Below, in pieces: positions 53,249 to 62,920 of a stretch of DNA of 64,000 nt (positions within the stretch are counted from its first letter, which is position 1; each line of letters opens with the position of its first letter). The DNA comes from Flagellimonas sp. S3867 (lineage in GTDB: Bacteria; Bacteroidota; Bacteroidia; Flavobacteriales; Flavobacteriaceae), in contig NZ_JACVMN010000001.1 of NCBI RefSeq assembly GCF_014698935.1, forward strand, positions 558,001 to 622,000, read 5' to 3'. The notes under the pieces are model-generated. The model searched no databases and was not told the DNA's origin. It saw only the letters and a program-made list of their open reading frames with translations. The position numbers and the translations under genes were made by a program.

Positions 53249-55327
53249 TTAAAGCGCATAGGGGCCTTCATCTTCACCTACCAAATTATTTATGGACATT
53301 AGTCCATCTGTGGTGAAATATAATATACGCTGTATGGAGTTTCCATTGATATTCATTTTGCAAGCTGCTTCCACTGACCCTCTCACTTCGCTAAGATCTT
53401 TTTCAGACTCCCAACAATTAAAGTCACCAAAACCTATGGTTCCACTTGGCAATGATACTGAATAAGGATTGTAATAATTCCTTCTGCTATAGGTAGTGCC
53501 ATTGGTGTCCAACGGGAAAAAATAGGCTGAGGTTACCTCACCATTAATTATCCTTGTAGAAAAATCCTCTGTATAAATACCAACAGGTTGAATGTATCTA
53601 TAGCGCCTCGCAGCAGCCTTTATACCCTTACCAAATAAAGGAAAGGATACACAATCCACATCTCGTCCTTCAGGGCCGACAAATGAGCCATCAGCAAAGT
53701 TACTGTTCACCTCATTTTCACTCGAAAAACTATCATTCACTACCCATCTCCTATTCGCCCCATCACGTTGTCGGTAAGTACCAATCGGTGTTGTTGGCAT
53801 GCTCTGGACGCCATTATAATCATACTCCAAAACTTCATATTCTGTGCCTTGTTCGTTAAAAATGTAGATGTCATCCAAGAACTGTCGTAAAGCAGCACCA
53901 ACGCTATCAAAAGTCGTAACGCCTAAAGGGGCACTAGGGTCTTTAATACTGTAAGGATCGGAGACGGCTCCACTAGATGCATCAAATATGACATATTCAG
54001 TTCCAGCGCCATTGAAGATAGCGGTGTATTCATTTTGAATTTGTGTGGCCGCACCAATTCCATCTTCAAAAAGGTCCACCAAGTTTGAATACAGAACTGG
54101 GGGCAACACACCTTTTAATTGACACTCCACAACCTCCATTTCAGTAGAAATATTGGTTCCAACTTGTTTGGAAGGGTCTTCTAGAGAGTAGATTTCATAA
54201 GATAATGGCAACCCGGTTCTAATATCAGTACTCGCAGCTAGCATATTGGCCAATTCGGAAATGTTTGTCTCTCCCAAACCAGAAAACGTATTTTGAGAAT
54301 CACCTCCGTAGGCAATAACTTTTATCTTGAGGTCTTCCATTTTCTCCATGCTATCCGTTTCCAAATTTCCAGATATCTCCTTGTCAAAACTTTTGTAGGA
54401 AGCGTCAATTTGCGTGTTCATTACTTCCAAAGAAGAAGTGGATTCAACAAGCATGTAAAAGATTCTACCATAGGTCACTTTTTTAATATAAGTAGCAGGA
54501 TTATCTGGCTGTATATATCGGTCCAAATCATCTGGAGTTACACTAGCATCAAAAACATCATCATAACTCGTTGGAAAATCATAACTGACATCATAGTATG
54601 ATTGATAGAGTTTTATCAATACCCGATTATAGGTTTTATCTTGACTAAACGACAGTTTACCTTCGGCCTTTACTCCATATCCTTCAAATGAGAGACCCAT
54701 TTGCAACGCAACTTGTTTTTCGGAGAAAACGTTCTCGTAGTCCAAATCAAAATTGGCGGGTACCACTCCAGTGCTTCCTGCAATAATATCGTTCATCGCT
54801 TGGCGAACTTGCGACTCACTCATTTCCGTAAGATCTTGCGATGCTTCTGGGTTCCCATCATTTAGATTATAGGAGATACTACCTCCAGCTCTTTTCAGCG
54901 GGATGCCTTGTGGCTTTACATTGTTTATAGTTTTTCCCTGCAATAATGCTCCAGGAAATATTTCACTGGCAACACCGCCCAATGTTTGAAATTCTCCGGC
55001 ACCATCCGTCACACTCACAGTTCTTGATTTACAGATAAATCGTAGCGTTTCAGCATCGGAGCCACTACCCGAAGTATAATCATCGGGGTATTCGTCACCT
55101 TCTGCCAAAGTTTCGTCTGTTCTTGACTGTGGTACCTCTTCAAATTCACCACCTTGTTCAACCACTCCCCTAAATGTGGTTGGTGTTGGCCCATCATCAT
55201 CTTGGGAAATGGGGTCATCGTCTGTTGGAATCTCCGGGGAATCGCTATCGCTGCTGCAAGAAAAGAGTAACAGTACAAATATTGTTAGCAACGGTAGCAA
55301 TTTTAAATGAGATTGATTTGTTTTCAT
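53249..55327 (-). CDS. Cholesterol-dependent-cytolysin-like (CDCL) pore-forming lipoprotein
   Basis: 692 residues from the ATG at 55327; lipobox FVLLLFSC with Cys24, then an acidic Ser/Asp tract, which suggests surface display. Residues about 118-400 match the thiol-cytolysin core: SEIFPGALLQGKTIN, PTSYDDVFDASVTPDDL, VTYGRIFYMLVESTSS (CDC YGR...Y...ETTSS), KVIAYGGDSQ and LPLSYEIYSL. The cytolysin domain 4 and its Trp-rich undecapeptide (ECTGLAWEWWR) are absent; a different C-terminal region (about 400-692) replaces them. It should form pores or oligomerise on target membranes. Divergent from the TPR regulator. Confidence 0.82.
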   Translation of the reverse strand: MKTNQSHLKLLPLLTIFVLLLFSCSSDSDSPEIPTDDDPISQDDDGPTPTTFRGVVEQGGEFEEVPQSRTDETLAEGDEYPDDYTSGSGSDAETLRFICKSRTVSVTDGAGEFQTLGGVASEIFPGALLQGKTINNVKPQGIPLKRAGGSISYNLNDGNPEASQDLTEMSESQVRQAMNDIIAGSTGVVPANFDLDYENVFSEKQVALQMGLSFEGYGVKAEGKLSFSQDKTYNRVLIKLYQSYYDVSYDFPTSYDDVFDASVTPDDLDRYIQPDNPATYIKKVTYGRIFYMLVESTSSLEVMNTQIDASYKSFDKEISGNLETDSMEKMEDLKIKVIAYGGDSQNTFSGLGETNISELANMLAASTDIRTGLPLSYEIYSLEDPSKQVGTNISTEMEVVECQLKGVLPPVLYSNLVDLFEDGIGAATQIQNEYTAIFNGAGTEYVIFDASSGAVSDPYSIKDPSAPLGVTTFDSVGAALRQFLDDIYIFNEQGTEYEVLEYDYNGVQSMPTTPIGTYRQRDGANRRWVVNDSFSSENEVNSNFADGSFVGPEGRDVDCVSFPLFGKGIKAAARRYRYIQPVGIYTEDFSTRIINGEVTSAYFFPLDTNGTTYSRRNYYNPYSVSLPSGTIGFGDFNCWESEKDLSEVRGSVEAACKMNINGNSIQRILYFTTDGLMSINNLVGEDEGPYAL

Positions 55328-55635
55328 AATTATTTGGTTTTTAGGATTCAACACCCCAAACCTAGATGAGAAAATACCCCATCCCTAATTTTGAGTATGG
55401 ACAAAGTATGGACAAGCAGCATGGATTTGATATAAAAACGGTATGGACAACAGTTTTCAACTTGATTGCTCAAATTTTATAAATGGTCAATAAAAACAAC
55501 ATTTCAGAAGAGTTTTTAAAGTAAATTTTTAGCCAAAATACATGGACTTTTTATGGACAAGTGTTTTTTGAACTCTAGAATACCTGTTTCTAGGAAAGGA
55601 TATTATCGATATCTTGGTAAACCAATCAACCTCTC
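55328..55635. promoter_or_regulatory. Divergent control region with four TATGGACAA repeats
   Basis: The ~310-base gap between the cytolysin-like gene (minus) and the TPR regulator (plus). TATGGACAA occurs at 55396-55404, 55407-55415, 55442-55450 and 55552-55560. On the minus strand a -7 box TAGGTTTG (plus-strand 55357-55364) lies 30 bases before the cytolysin-like ATG; no -33 TTG is at the right distance, and repeats 1 and 2 sit at about -45 to -64. On the plus strand TATCTTGG (55610-55617) is a weak -7 box for the regulator, with repeat 4 about 50 bases upstream. Layout suggests activator sites. Confidence 0.6.
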
Positions 55636-57519
55636 ATGAAAACTCTTAATATTTTTTTTCTTCTTATTTTTTCGATTGTGTGTCAGTTATTGTTTTCACA
55701 AGACCAACGCGAAATAGATAGTCTTAAGACTTTGTTACAACAAGAACTTGATTCGGAAAAAAGAATTAAACTTTTGGAAGAATTGCACTCAAGCCTAATT
55801 TACAGAGCCCCTAAACAAGCTCTTAATTTTGCTAAAGATGGTCTAAAATTGTCTTTGGAAACAGCAGACAGAAATGCGCAACTAAATGCTTATTATAATA
55901 TCGGTGTCGGCTTTATGACCTTGGGCAATATAGATTCGGCAAAATATTATCACCTAAAAGGAGAAGCTCTTGCAAGAGCACTAGAGCAAAAATTACAACT
56001 TGCATATTCAATTTCTGCAATTGCAAATATTAAGGCGTTAGAAGGCGATTTTGATGAATCCATTGCAACATATGAAAAAGCCAACGAAATATTTAAAGAG
56101 AAAGACTCCTTATTTGATTTGGGAATAGGAATTGGCAATGTTGCTAGCATATATATGGCGAAAGGCAGCAACAAGATTGCCCAAGCGAAATCAATGGAAG
56201 CATTAAAAGTTCTTGATAACTTTCAACGTGATCCATATAGAAAGGCAGATATATTAAGAAGAATTGGCCATATACAATATAACATAAAAGACTTTCAGGA
56301 ATCAATTAAATACTTTAATCAAGCCCTTAAGGTCTACTTAGAAACGGATGACAATGTTTATGCCTCCGAAACATATGTTGATATTGGCACCTCACTCGCT
56401 GAAATGGGAGAGTACAAAGCCGCCATTTCACAATTCGAAAAGTGTATTGCCCTAACAGAAAAATATGATTTAAAGGGTACGCAAGCTATTGCTTACACCA
56501 ATTTGGGGAACGCTCTTAGGAAGATTAAGGACTATAATACGTCATTCCTTTATCTAAAGAAAAGTTTAGATTACCAACTTGAACATGGGTTTGTAAATAA
56601 TAAAATTGAAGTTTTGAAGAGTATGAGCGAATTGTACTTTGATCAAAACCAGACATCTAAAAGCATTGAATACATCAACAAAGCTATCATAATTGCGGAT
56701 TCTGTTAAATCCATTGATTATCTCATGAACACTTACCTTTTGAGATCTCAGATTTTCGAAAAACAAGAGAGAAATATGCTTGCACTCTCAGATCGCAAAA
56801 AACATGAAGTTTTCAAAGACAGTATTTTTAATATCAAAAAGGTTCAGCAAATTGATGAACTAACTACTATCTATGAAACCGAAAAAAAGGAAGCGGCTCT
56901 AGCTCTACAGGAAGAAGAAATCAACACCCTAAATGAAAAGGCTAAGGTAGACAAACTCACCAAAGGATTGTATGCCGGTGGTATGGCCTCTGCCCTAGCC
57001 CTTTCAGGGCTTTTGGTATTTGGATTTCGACAGCGCATCAAAAAGAACAAAATAGCGCGCGAAAAACAGGAGGAAATCTACAGACAAGAAATCGCCCACA
57101 AGAAAAAGGAACTAGCCAGCCAGACCCTGCATTTGGTGCAGAAAAACACCTTTATCCAAGAGCTTAAAGAAAATCTGGAAAACTTAAAAAATTCTCCGGA
57201 AAAGTTCAAAGTGGAGTTTCGGCGCATTGTGATGCTCCTTAAAAAACAGAATGCCTCCGACAAGGATTGGGAGGTCTTTAAATCCTATTTTTCCGAAGTT
57301 CATAACGACTTTGACCAAAAGCTCAAAACACTCTATCCTGATATTTCAGAAAAAGAGATCCGCTTGACGGCCTTTTTACGCATGAACCTGACCACCAAAG
57401 AGATTGCAGCTACGCTGAACGTACTTCCCGATAGTATCCTGAAATCCAAATACCGACTGAAAAAGAAATTGGAACTGGACAAGGATATAGATTTAACCAG
57501 TTTTTTAAATACCCTCTAG
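55636..57519 (+). CDS. TPR membrane regulator with C-terminal LuxR-like HTH
   Basis: 627 residues. Signal peptide (NIFFLLIFSIVCQLLFSQ), then about eight to nine tetratricopeptide repeats (about 30-400; e.g. AYYNIGVGFMTLGNIDSAKYYHLKGE), one transmembrane helix (about 449-465, GLYAGGMASALALSGLLVFGF), a coiled coil (about 470-545) and a C-terminal HTH (LYPDISEKEIRLTAFLRMNLTTKEIAATLNVLPDSILKSKYRLKKKL, read in short blocks). It senses a periplasmic signal through the TPRs and should act through the cytoplasmic HTH. It is divergent from the cytolysin-like gene, with the shared repeats between them; regulation of the toxin is inference. Confidence 0.8.
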   Translation: MKTLNIFFLLIFSIVCQLLFSQDQREIDSLKTLLQQELDSEKRIKLLEELHSSLIYRAPKQALNFAKDGLKLSLETADRNAQLNAYYNIGVGFMTLGNIDSAKYYHLKGEALARALEQKLQLAYSISAIANIKALEGDFDESIATYEKANEIFKEKDSLFDLGIGIGNVASIYMAKGSNKIAQAKSMEALKVLDNFQRDPYRKADILRRIGHIQYNIKDFQESIKYFNQALKVYLETDDNVYASETYVDIGTSLAEMGEYKAAISQFEKCIALTEKYDLKGTQAIAYTNLGNALRKIKDYNTSFLYLKKSLDYQLEHGFVNNKIEVLKSMSELYFDQNQTSKSIEYINKAIIIADSVKSIDYLMNTYLLRSQIFEKQERNMLALSDRKKHEVFKDSIFNIKKVQQIDELTTIYETEKKEAALALQEEEINTLNEKAKVDKLTKGLYAGGMASALALSGLLVFGFRQRIKKNKIAREKQEEIYRQEIAHKKKELASQTLHLVQKNTFIQELKENLENLKNSPEKFKVEFRRIVMLLKKQNASDKDWEVFKSYFSEVHNDFDQKLKTLYPDISEKEIRLTAFLRMNLTTKEIAATLNVLPDSILKSKYRLKKKLELDKDIDLTSFLNTL

Positions 57520-57592
57520 AAAAAAATCCATAAATCGAATTTTAGCCTTATTTTGAGGGAAATAGTACGAAACGACCATAATATTCAACCAA

Positions 57593-59095
57593 ATGAAAAA
57601 CCATTTGCTCGCGCTTGCACTTGTCCTGAGTGCATCCGTATCCTTGGCCCAAGAAAAATCAGAAAAAAAAGAGATTCCTGATGGGGAAATCTTCGCCTCC
57701 ACCCAATCCGTGACCATAAACGGCAAAACCATAACCCTTGCTACAGAAACCGGCACCGTTCAATTACGCGATGAAAACGACAAACCCATAGCACTGTTTG
57801 GATTCACACATTATAGAAAAACCAATTCCAATACAAACAGACCTATAGTTTTTGCGTTTAACGGAGGCCCATTGTCCGCTTCCTTTTGGTTGCATTTTGG
57901 GGTACTGGGGCCAAAGCGTATAGAAATCAACGACCCTTCATACACCAAGCCAGCACCTTATAAGGTGGCAAACAACGAGTTTTCCATTTTGGACAAGGCA
58001 GACCTAGTAATGATTGACCCTGTTGGTGTTGGATTCAGCAAACCCATTGGAGATTCAAAATGGGAAGATTTTTGGGGTGTAGACCAAGATATTAGAAGTA
58101 TTGGGCTGTTCATAGAACAGTTTATCATAAAGACGGGCAAAATGAATGCCCCCAAGTATCTGCTCGGAGAAAGCTATGGTACTTTTAGAAATGCTGGATT
58201 GGTAAAACATCTGCAGGACAAGGGAATTGCCATGAACGGTGTAATTATGGTATCGGCTGTTTTTGACCTGCAACATTTATTGTTCGGTCCGGGTGATGAC
58301 ACTGCCTATCTTATCCATTTTCCCACCTATGCTGCAACAGCTTGGTACCATAACAAAGTAAAAAACAAAGGAGAAAGTCTGGAGTCATTTTTAGATGAAG
58401 TCAGAAATTTTACCGAGAATGAATATGCTCCAGCCCTACTCAAAGGCGATCAATTGAGCAGCTCAGAAAGAGTGTCCATTGCCCAAAAACTGGCAGATTA
58501 CTCCGGTTTAAGTCAAGATTTCTATTTGAAAGCTGACCTAAGGGTCACTAACGGTGAGTATTTTCAGGAACTTCTTCAGGATAAAGGACTTACGGTGGGT
58601 CGTTTGGACTCAAGGTTTACCGGTATTAATGAAGATTTATTGGCGCAATCCTCTCTTACGGATCCACAGAGTGATGCCATTTCCCCGCCTTACATTTCAG
58701 CATTTAAAGACTATTTGTACAATGACCTTAAGGTCAGAAAAGATTTAAGCTATACTACTACTGCAAGCACAAGAAAAGGTTTTAAGTGGGATTGGAACCA
58801 CGGGGGCAATATAATCTGGAACATGCAAGTGGCCGTGACCACATTACCGGATATGACCTCAGCGATGAAACGAAATCCAGACTTAAAAATCCTTATTCTG
58901 AATGGCTATTATGATCTGGCCACGGTTTTCTATGGTGTGGAGCATTCCATCAATCATATGGGATTGGATGCCAATTTAAAAAAGAACATCATTATGAAAT
59001 ATTACGAGGCCGGTCATATGATGTATACCCATTTACCTTCTATGGCAAAGTTCAAAAAGGATGTGGACAATTTCATTGATCAAACCTCGAACTAA
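57593..59095 (+). CDS. Serine carboxypeptidase, peptidase family S10
   Basis: 500 residues with a signal peptide (LLALALVLSASVSLAQ). The S10 triad is complete: Ser194 in LGESYGTFRNAG, Asp441 in NGYYDLATVF and His475 in YEAGHMMYTH; the opening FNGGPLSASFWLHFGVLGP is the oxyanion-hole region. It removes C-terminal residues from peptides at acidic or neutral pH outside the inner membrane. Complete length, isolated gene. Confidence 0.9.
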   Translation: MKNHLLALALVLSASVSLAQEKSEKKEIPDGEIFASTQSVTINGKTITLATETGTVQLRDENDKPIALFGFTHYRKTNSNTNRPIVFAFNGGPLSASFWLHFGVLGPKRIEINDPSYTKPAPYKVANNEFSILDKADLVMIDPVGVGFSKPIGDSKWEDFWGVDQDIRSIGLFIEQFIIKTGKMNAPKYLLGESYGTFRNAGLVKHLQDKGIAMNGVIMVSAVFDLQHLLFGPGDDTAYLIHFPTYAATAWYHNKVKNKGESLESFLDEVRNFTENEYAPALLKGDQLSSSERVSIAQKLADYSGLSQDFYLKADLRVTNGEYFQELLQDKGLTVGRLDSRFTGINEDLLAQSSLTDPQSDAISPPYISAFKDYLYNDLKVRKDLSYTTTASTRKGFKWDWNHGGNIIWNMQVAVTTLPDMTSAMKRNPDLKILILNGYYDLATVFYGVEHSINHMGLDANLKKNIIMKYYEAGHMMYTHLPSMAKFKKDVDNFIDQTSN

Positions 59096-59134
59096 GCGAT
59101 ATTCTTTACTTAGGTTTTATACGCGGTAAAATGC

Positions 59135-60148
59135 TTATTCATTCGTTATAGTAACCCCTAAAGAATTGTATTCACTATGAATCGCGGATAACAGTGAATA
59201 CTCGTCAAAAGAATCTTGCCCTAATTCCCAAATCATAATACCCCCAAGGTTTTCATCATTTGCCAAACCTACCTTGGCTTTTATGGTGGGAATACCATTA
59301 TAATAAGCGTTTCCAACATTGTTCAAGTTGGCATAGCTTTCATCTATCCGAACCATATCGTTAAAGGTAAAGGCAGTTGCTTCTGTAGGGCTTATAAATT
59401 CATATCCATAAAAAGGTACACCGAGGGTGAGCTTTTCCGAAGGAATACCAATACTGTTTTTCCAAAGGTTGATTCCATCTTTGGAAAACTGTAGCGAACT
59501 ATGTTGCCCAGGGGACGATGGATTCCAAGGACCCGTAGCATCGTAGGACATGATGTTTATAAAGTCATAAGCCGCTAACGCCTCATCCGTGATATTGGCA
59601 AACCTAGTTTGCGGTAAGGCTGCGGTCAATAGTTTGTCGTGGGCATCCAAAGCGGTGTTCAACGCCAGCACAAATGGGCTATAGCCAGGAGTAACGTGAT
59701 CCCATTCCAAATCCACATCAATGCCATCCAGATCATTGTCAAGAACATAGTCTACAATTTTGACAACAAAGTCCGGTATGTTGCTTCCGTCATCAATCAA
59801 GTTGGACCAATTTGTGGCCTGTTCATCTGATAAAGCTCCACCAGCCAAGGATAGGCAAATAACAATATTCGGATTGGCCGACCTGGCATCCGATACTATC
59901 GAAGCAATACTTGGCATAACAAGATTTCCATCACTATCCGGGTTTGCAAAGGCAAGGTTTAGATGGGTAAGTTTCTCATAAACTATGCTTTCACTTAAAG
60001 AAAATCGATATGTAGGCAGGTAGCCCACAATACGAGCTTCCTTGGCTCCTTGTTCCATGTCATCATCTTCTGGCCGGACAATCAGATCATCCGTGCTACA
60101 AGACATGGTAATTACAAAAATTAGGTATAATGCTACTCTTCTACCCAT
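59135..60148 (-). CDS. Family 18 glycoside hydrolase lipoprotein (chitinase-like)
   Basis: 337 residues with lipobox (FVITMSC, Cys17). TIM-barrel GH18: SLAGG near 100-104, the catalytic DGIDVDLEWD with Glu148 as proton donor, and FINIMSYDATGPW and GGIMIWELGQD farther on. It should cleave chitin-type or peptidoglycan-type N-acetylglucosamine chains. Only one catalytic domain and no binding module. It is divergent from the EEP gene. Confidence 0.87.
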   Translation of the reverse strand: MGRRVALYLIFVITMSCSTDDLIVRPEDDDMEQGAKEARIVGYLPTYRFSLSESIVYEKLTHLNLAFANPDSDGNLVMPSIASIVSDARSANPNIVICLSLAGGALSDEQATNWSNLIDDGSNIPDFVVKIVDYVLDNDLDGIDVDLEWDHVTPGYSPFVLALNTALDAHDKLLTAALPQTRFANITDEALAAYDFINIMSYDATGPWNPSSPGQHSSLQFSKDGINLWKNSIGIPSEKLTLGVPFYGYEFISPTEATAFTFNDMVRIDESYANLNNVGNAYYNGIPTIKAKVGLANDENLGGIMIWELGQDSFDEYSLLSAIHSEYNSLGVTITNE

Positions 60149-60337
60149 TATTCAAATGCTATGACCATCCTAAAATAGCGATTATGACAAACCGCCAAAT
60201 AGAATTTTAGCTTAACCACACTTCTCAAAAGATATAAAACAAGGAAAAGTTCAGCTTTGCACCTAGCATATCTTGATTGTAACGGGAATTTCATCGAACT
60301 TAGCTCGGCCGTTACCATAACTTTATACACCGTAAAC

Positions 60338-61246
60338 ATGTTCCAAGTTAAAAAACCAACCTCTTTTACATTACTGTTGCTTTTGATGTCCTTTGCAGTT
60401 TTTGCTCAACAAGAAAACAAAGTCGAAACCCTAAAGGTGATGAGCTATAATATTTGGAATGGCTTTGATTGGGGCAAGGATGATGCACGAAGGGAAGAAT
60501 GCGTGGAATGGATCAAGAGCAAAAAGCCAGATGTAGTAGCACTACAGGAATTATGTGGTTATACTGAGGAAATGCTAAAAGAAGATGCCTTAAAATGGGG
60601 ACACAAATATGTGCAACTGTTAAAAACCAAAGGCTACCCAACGGCATTAACCTCTAACCGTCCCATTGAGTTGAAGCAGCGGAAAATGGACTCTTTTTGG
60701 CATGGCCTATTGCATTGCAAAACATACGGTATTGACTTTTATGTGGTTCACCTCTCTCCCGCCGATGCTAAATTTAGGCTGCGTGAAGCTAAAATGATTG
60801 TACAGGACATTCAAGAAAGCCAGAGTAATAACTATGTTATCCTTGGAGATTTTAACGCCAACTCCCCGTTTGATGCCTATGCGCTAGAGCAAAACCATGG
60901 CTTACGGAAAAAATACAGACCAAAAAACACCGATGCTAAACATTCCAACCTACTGAACGGAAATTTTGACTACTCTGTAATTGGTCAGTTTTTAGCTTGT
61001 CCGGCAGTGGATTTAGCTCTGAACAAAGTAGATCTGGTCAACAAAGGGCACACCTTCCCTACTCCTGCCTTAACGGGTAAATACAACAATACCGATAAAT
61101 CGATTGTGGAAAATCGGGTGCGTATCGATTATATTTTCGCAAGTCCAAATTTGGCCAACTCCTGTAAAGGTTTTGAAATATTCAATCAACAAGAAACACA
61201 TGGACTGTCTGATCATTATCCTGTAATGGCTGAGTTTAGGCTGTAA
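60338..61246 (+). CDS. Secreted endonuclease/exonuclease/phosphatase-family protein
   Basis: 302 residues from the ATG at 60338, where the leader (FTLLLLLMSFAVFAQ) begins; the frame extends to 60257 without leader features. EEP fold: LKVMSYNIWNG (start), DVVALQELCGY with Glu as metal ligand, FYVVHLSPAD, VILGDFNANSPFD and GLSDHYPVMAE with the catalytic His. A metal-dependent phosphohydrolase in the periplasm; sphingomyelinase- or nuclease-type substrate unknown. Confidence 0.85.
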   Translation: MFQVKKPTSFTLLLLLMSFAVFAQQENKVETLKVMSYNIWNGFDWGKDDARREECVEWIKSKKPDVVALQELCGYTEEMLKEDALKWGHKYVQLLKTKGYPTALTSNRPIELKQRKMDSFWHGLLHCKTYGIDFYVVHLSPADAKFRLREAKMIVQDIQESQSNNYVILGDFNANSPFDAYALEQNHGLRKKYRPKNTDAKHSNLLNGNFDYSVIGQFLACPAVDLALNKVDLVNKGHTFPTPALTGKYNNTDKSIVENRVRIDYIFASPNLANSCKGFEIFNQQETHGLSDHYPVMAEFRL

Positions 61247-61309
61247 AAGCCGTGGTCCATAACACCACCAAAGGTGGTCTTGGTATGAATTTTGTGTGCA
61301 GCATGTACT

Positions 61310-61924
61310 ATGCGCACAATTTTAAGTAGAATACTATTTTTGTTCACTCTTTTGTTTTGCCTTTCCATATCGGCGCAAAACAAATCATATAAGGAAGGTT
61401 ACATTATTCAGCACAATGGCGACACCATAAAAGGTTTTGTCAAGGATAGATCCGCAGAACCATTTGTTACGCTTTATACCAAAATTCGATTTAAGCAGGA
61501 CGGCTCTTCAAGGGTTAAAAAATATGATGCCGATGATATTTTGGGATATGGCTTTGGTGAGAATCATTTTCTATCCATTCCCTTTAGGGAAGAGCAAGAA
61601 ATGTGGATTATCAGATACTATTCAGACCTGGGAGCCCCTCGAAAGTTCTTAAAAGTAATACAGCAGTCCGAAGAATTGGTGTATTATGAGCAGCTGTTTG
61701 TGCATGACAACAATTTTTATCTGGATTCCATTCCCTTTTTCCACAGACCCAATGCCAATCAAATGGTACGCGTCACCCAGGGGATTTTGGGGTTCAAAAA
61801 AAAGAGGTTGCTCGAATATTTTCCCGAATGTCCTCATATGGTTCAAGCTTTATCTGCTAAAAATTCTAGCACTCCAGATATTGTTGGGCTTTATGAATTT
61901 TATTTGGAGCACTGCCTCCAATAG
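61310..61924 (+). CDS. Secreted protein, hypothetical
   Basis: 204 residues from the ATG at 61310, with a signal peptide (ILFLFTLLFCLSISAQ). An upstream in-frame ATG at 61292 is possible. The mature part begins YKEGYIIQHNGDTIKGFVKDR, a pattern found in many Bacteroidota exported proteins, and then has alternating strands and helices without a motif I recognise (KYDADDILGYGFGENHFLSI; GILGFKKKRLLEYFPECP). It follows the EEP gene on the same strand with a gap of about 60 bases. Confidence 0.65.
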   Translation: MRTILSRILFLFTLLFCLSISAQNKSYKEGYIIQHNGDTIKGFVKDRSAEPFVTLYTKIRFKQDGSSRVKKYDADDILGYGFGENHFLSIPFREEQEMWIIRYYSDLGAPRKFLKVIQQSEELVYYEQLFVHDNNFYLDSIPFFHRPNANQMVRVTQGILGFKKKRLLEYFPECPHMVQALSAKNSSTPDIVGLYEFYLEHCLQ

Positions 61925-61997
61925 CCTAATTTAAAACACATAACTTTTGCAAAAAACATAAAATACCCCCTGACACACCTTTGTCATCACACGGCTC

Positions 61998-62005
61998 TAA
62001 TTTTG
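61998..62005 (+). promoter_or_regulatory. Bacteroidota -7 box before the DUF4345 gene
   Basis: TAATTTTG fits TAnnTTTG, 27 bases before the ATG at 62033. A TTTG 15 bases upstream (about 61980) is somewhat close for a -33 element. Partial support. Confidence 0.4.
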
Positions 62006-62032
62006 CATATTACTAACTAAAAAACTATACAA

Positions 62033-62419
62033 ATGGAAATATTTACTATTGTAACGCTAGCGCTTTCAGGTCTTTTACTGCTTATGGTCGGTATAGCAAG
62101 ACTAAGCAATCCCATAAGCAATTATGCCAAAAACTCCGGGATTACCATTGCCAACGATGTTGACCTCCTAAATGAAGTCAGAGGAACCAGCGCCGTTATG
62201 CTGCTCGGTGCAATTCTGGTGCTCTTAGGTATCCTAGTCCCTGATTTGACTCTCACCTCACATATAATCGCCACTTTGCTCTTTCTTGGATTTGCGGTAG
62301 GCAGATTTGTAAGCATCGCAGCCGATGGCCAACCCAATAAAAAAATAAAGCAAGGAATAGTGTTTGAACTTGTTTTGGGCACAGCAAATGTGATCTGCCT
62401 TGTCCAAATACCTGGGTAG
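62033..62419 (+). CDS. DUF4345 membrane protein
   Basis: 128 residues with four hydrophobic helices (about 5-22, 50-70, 76-98, 108-126). The opening IVTLALSGLLLLMVGIARLSNP and NDVDLLNEVRGTSAVMLLGA near 42-60 fit DUF4345, small inner-membrane proteins without a known activity. Single gene with its own -7 box. Followed by a palindromic repeat (62421-62451). Confidence 0.7.
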   Translation: MEIFTIVTLALSGLLLLMVGIARLSNPISNYAKNSGITIANDVDLLNEVRGTSAVMLLGAILVLLGILVPDLTLTSHIIATLLFLGFAVGRFVSIAADGQPNKKIKQGIVFELVLGTANVICLVQIPG

Positions 62420-62420
62420 A

Positions 62421-62451
62421 CCCCTGCTAGCGCAAGAATGTACCTTGTGGT
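62421..62451. repeat. Cassette-type repeat, copy 1
   Basis: CCCCTGCTAGCGCAAGAATG then TACCTTGTGGT; a CAAG(A)-xx-(C)TTG palindrome core. It differs from copies 2 and 3 at several positions. It lies 2 bases after the DUF4345 stop. Confidence 0.55.
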
Positions 62452-62492
62452 CACAAAAAACCATAGCTTAGACCTTTGCAAACAATTTAAAA

Positions 62493-62894
62493 ATGAAAAA
62501 AATAATAAGGTATATAATCGGATTTATCATCGGATTTATTTCTGTATTCGTTATTCAGTTTGCACTTACAAAGATTTGGTCTCTAGCTGGAGTAGAATGG
62601 GGCCCTGAAAACCTGCCTGTTGAGAATATTCAAAAAATGGCTGTATTGTCTTCCACTTTTATTTCTGGGTTAATAGGGCCTTTTATTTCCCTCTTAATAT
62701 GTAAAAACTCAAAATGGATTATTATTGGTCTTTTCTTTTTAATTGCGATGTCTATTGACTTGTATGCAGTACTTAATCCCTTAAAAGAATTAGAATTATG
62801 GTTTAAACTTGTTTTCGTTATTCTGATTCCAATACAATTACTACTGGCCATAAAACTCTTTGATTTCTTTAAGAAAAAAACCAATTTACATTAA
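62493..62894 (+). CDS. Small membrane protein, hypothetical
   Basis: 133 residues with about four hydrophobic helices (8-24, 45-67, 72-90, 100-125) and a Lys-rich C-terminus (FFKKKTNLH). I do not recognise the family. It is very AT-rich compared with its neighbours, and lies alone between two copies of the cassette-type repeat. Function unknown. Confidence 0.6.
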   Translation: MKKIIRYIIGFIIGFISVFVIQFALTKIWSLAGVEWGPENLPVENIQKMAVLSSTFISGLIGPFISLLICKNSKWIIIGLFFLIAMSIDLYAVLNPLKELELWFKLVFVILIPIQLLLAIKLFDFFKKKTNLH

Positions 62895-62920
62895 CCTTTG
62901 TAATTCATCACTTTAGATTT

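Noticed and set aside
61264..61278. Hairpin ACCACC-AAA-GGTGGT after the EEP gene
   Set aside because: No T-run follows and the stem is short; not a convincing terminator.
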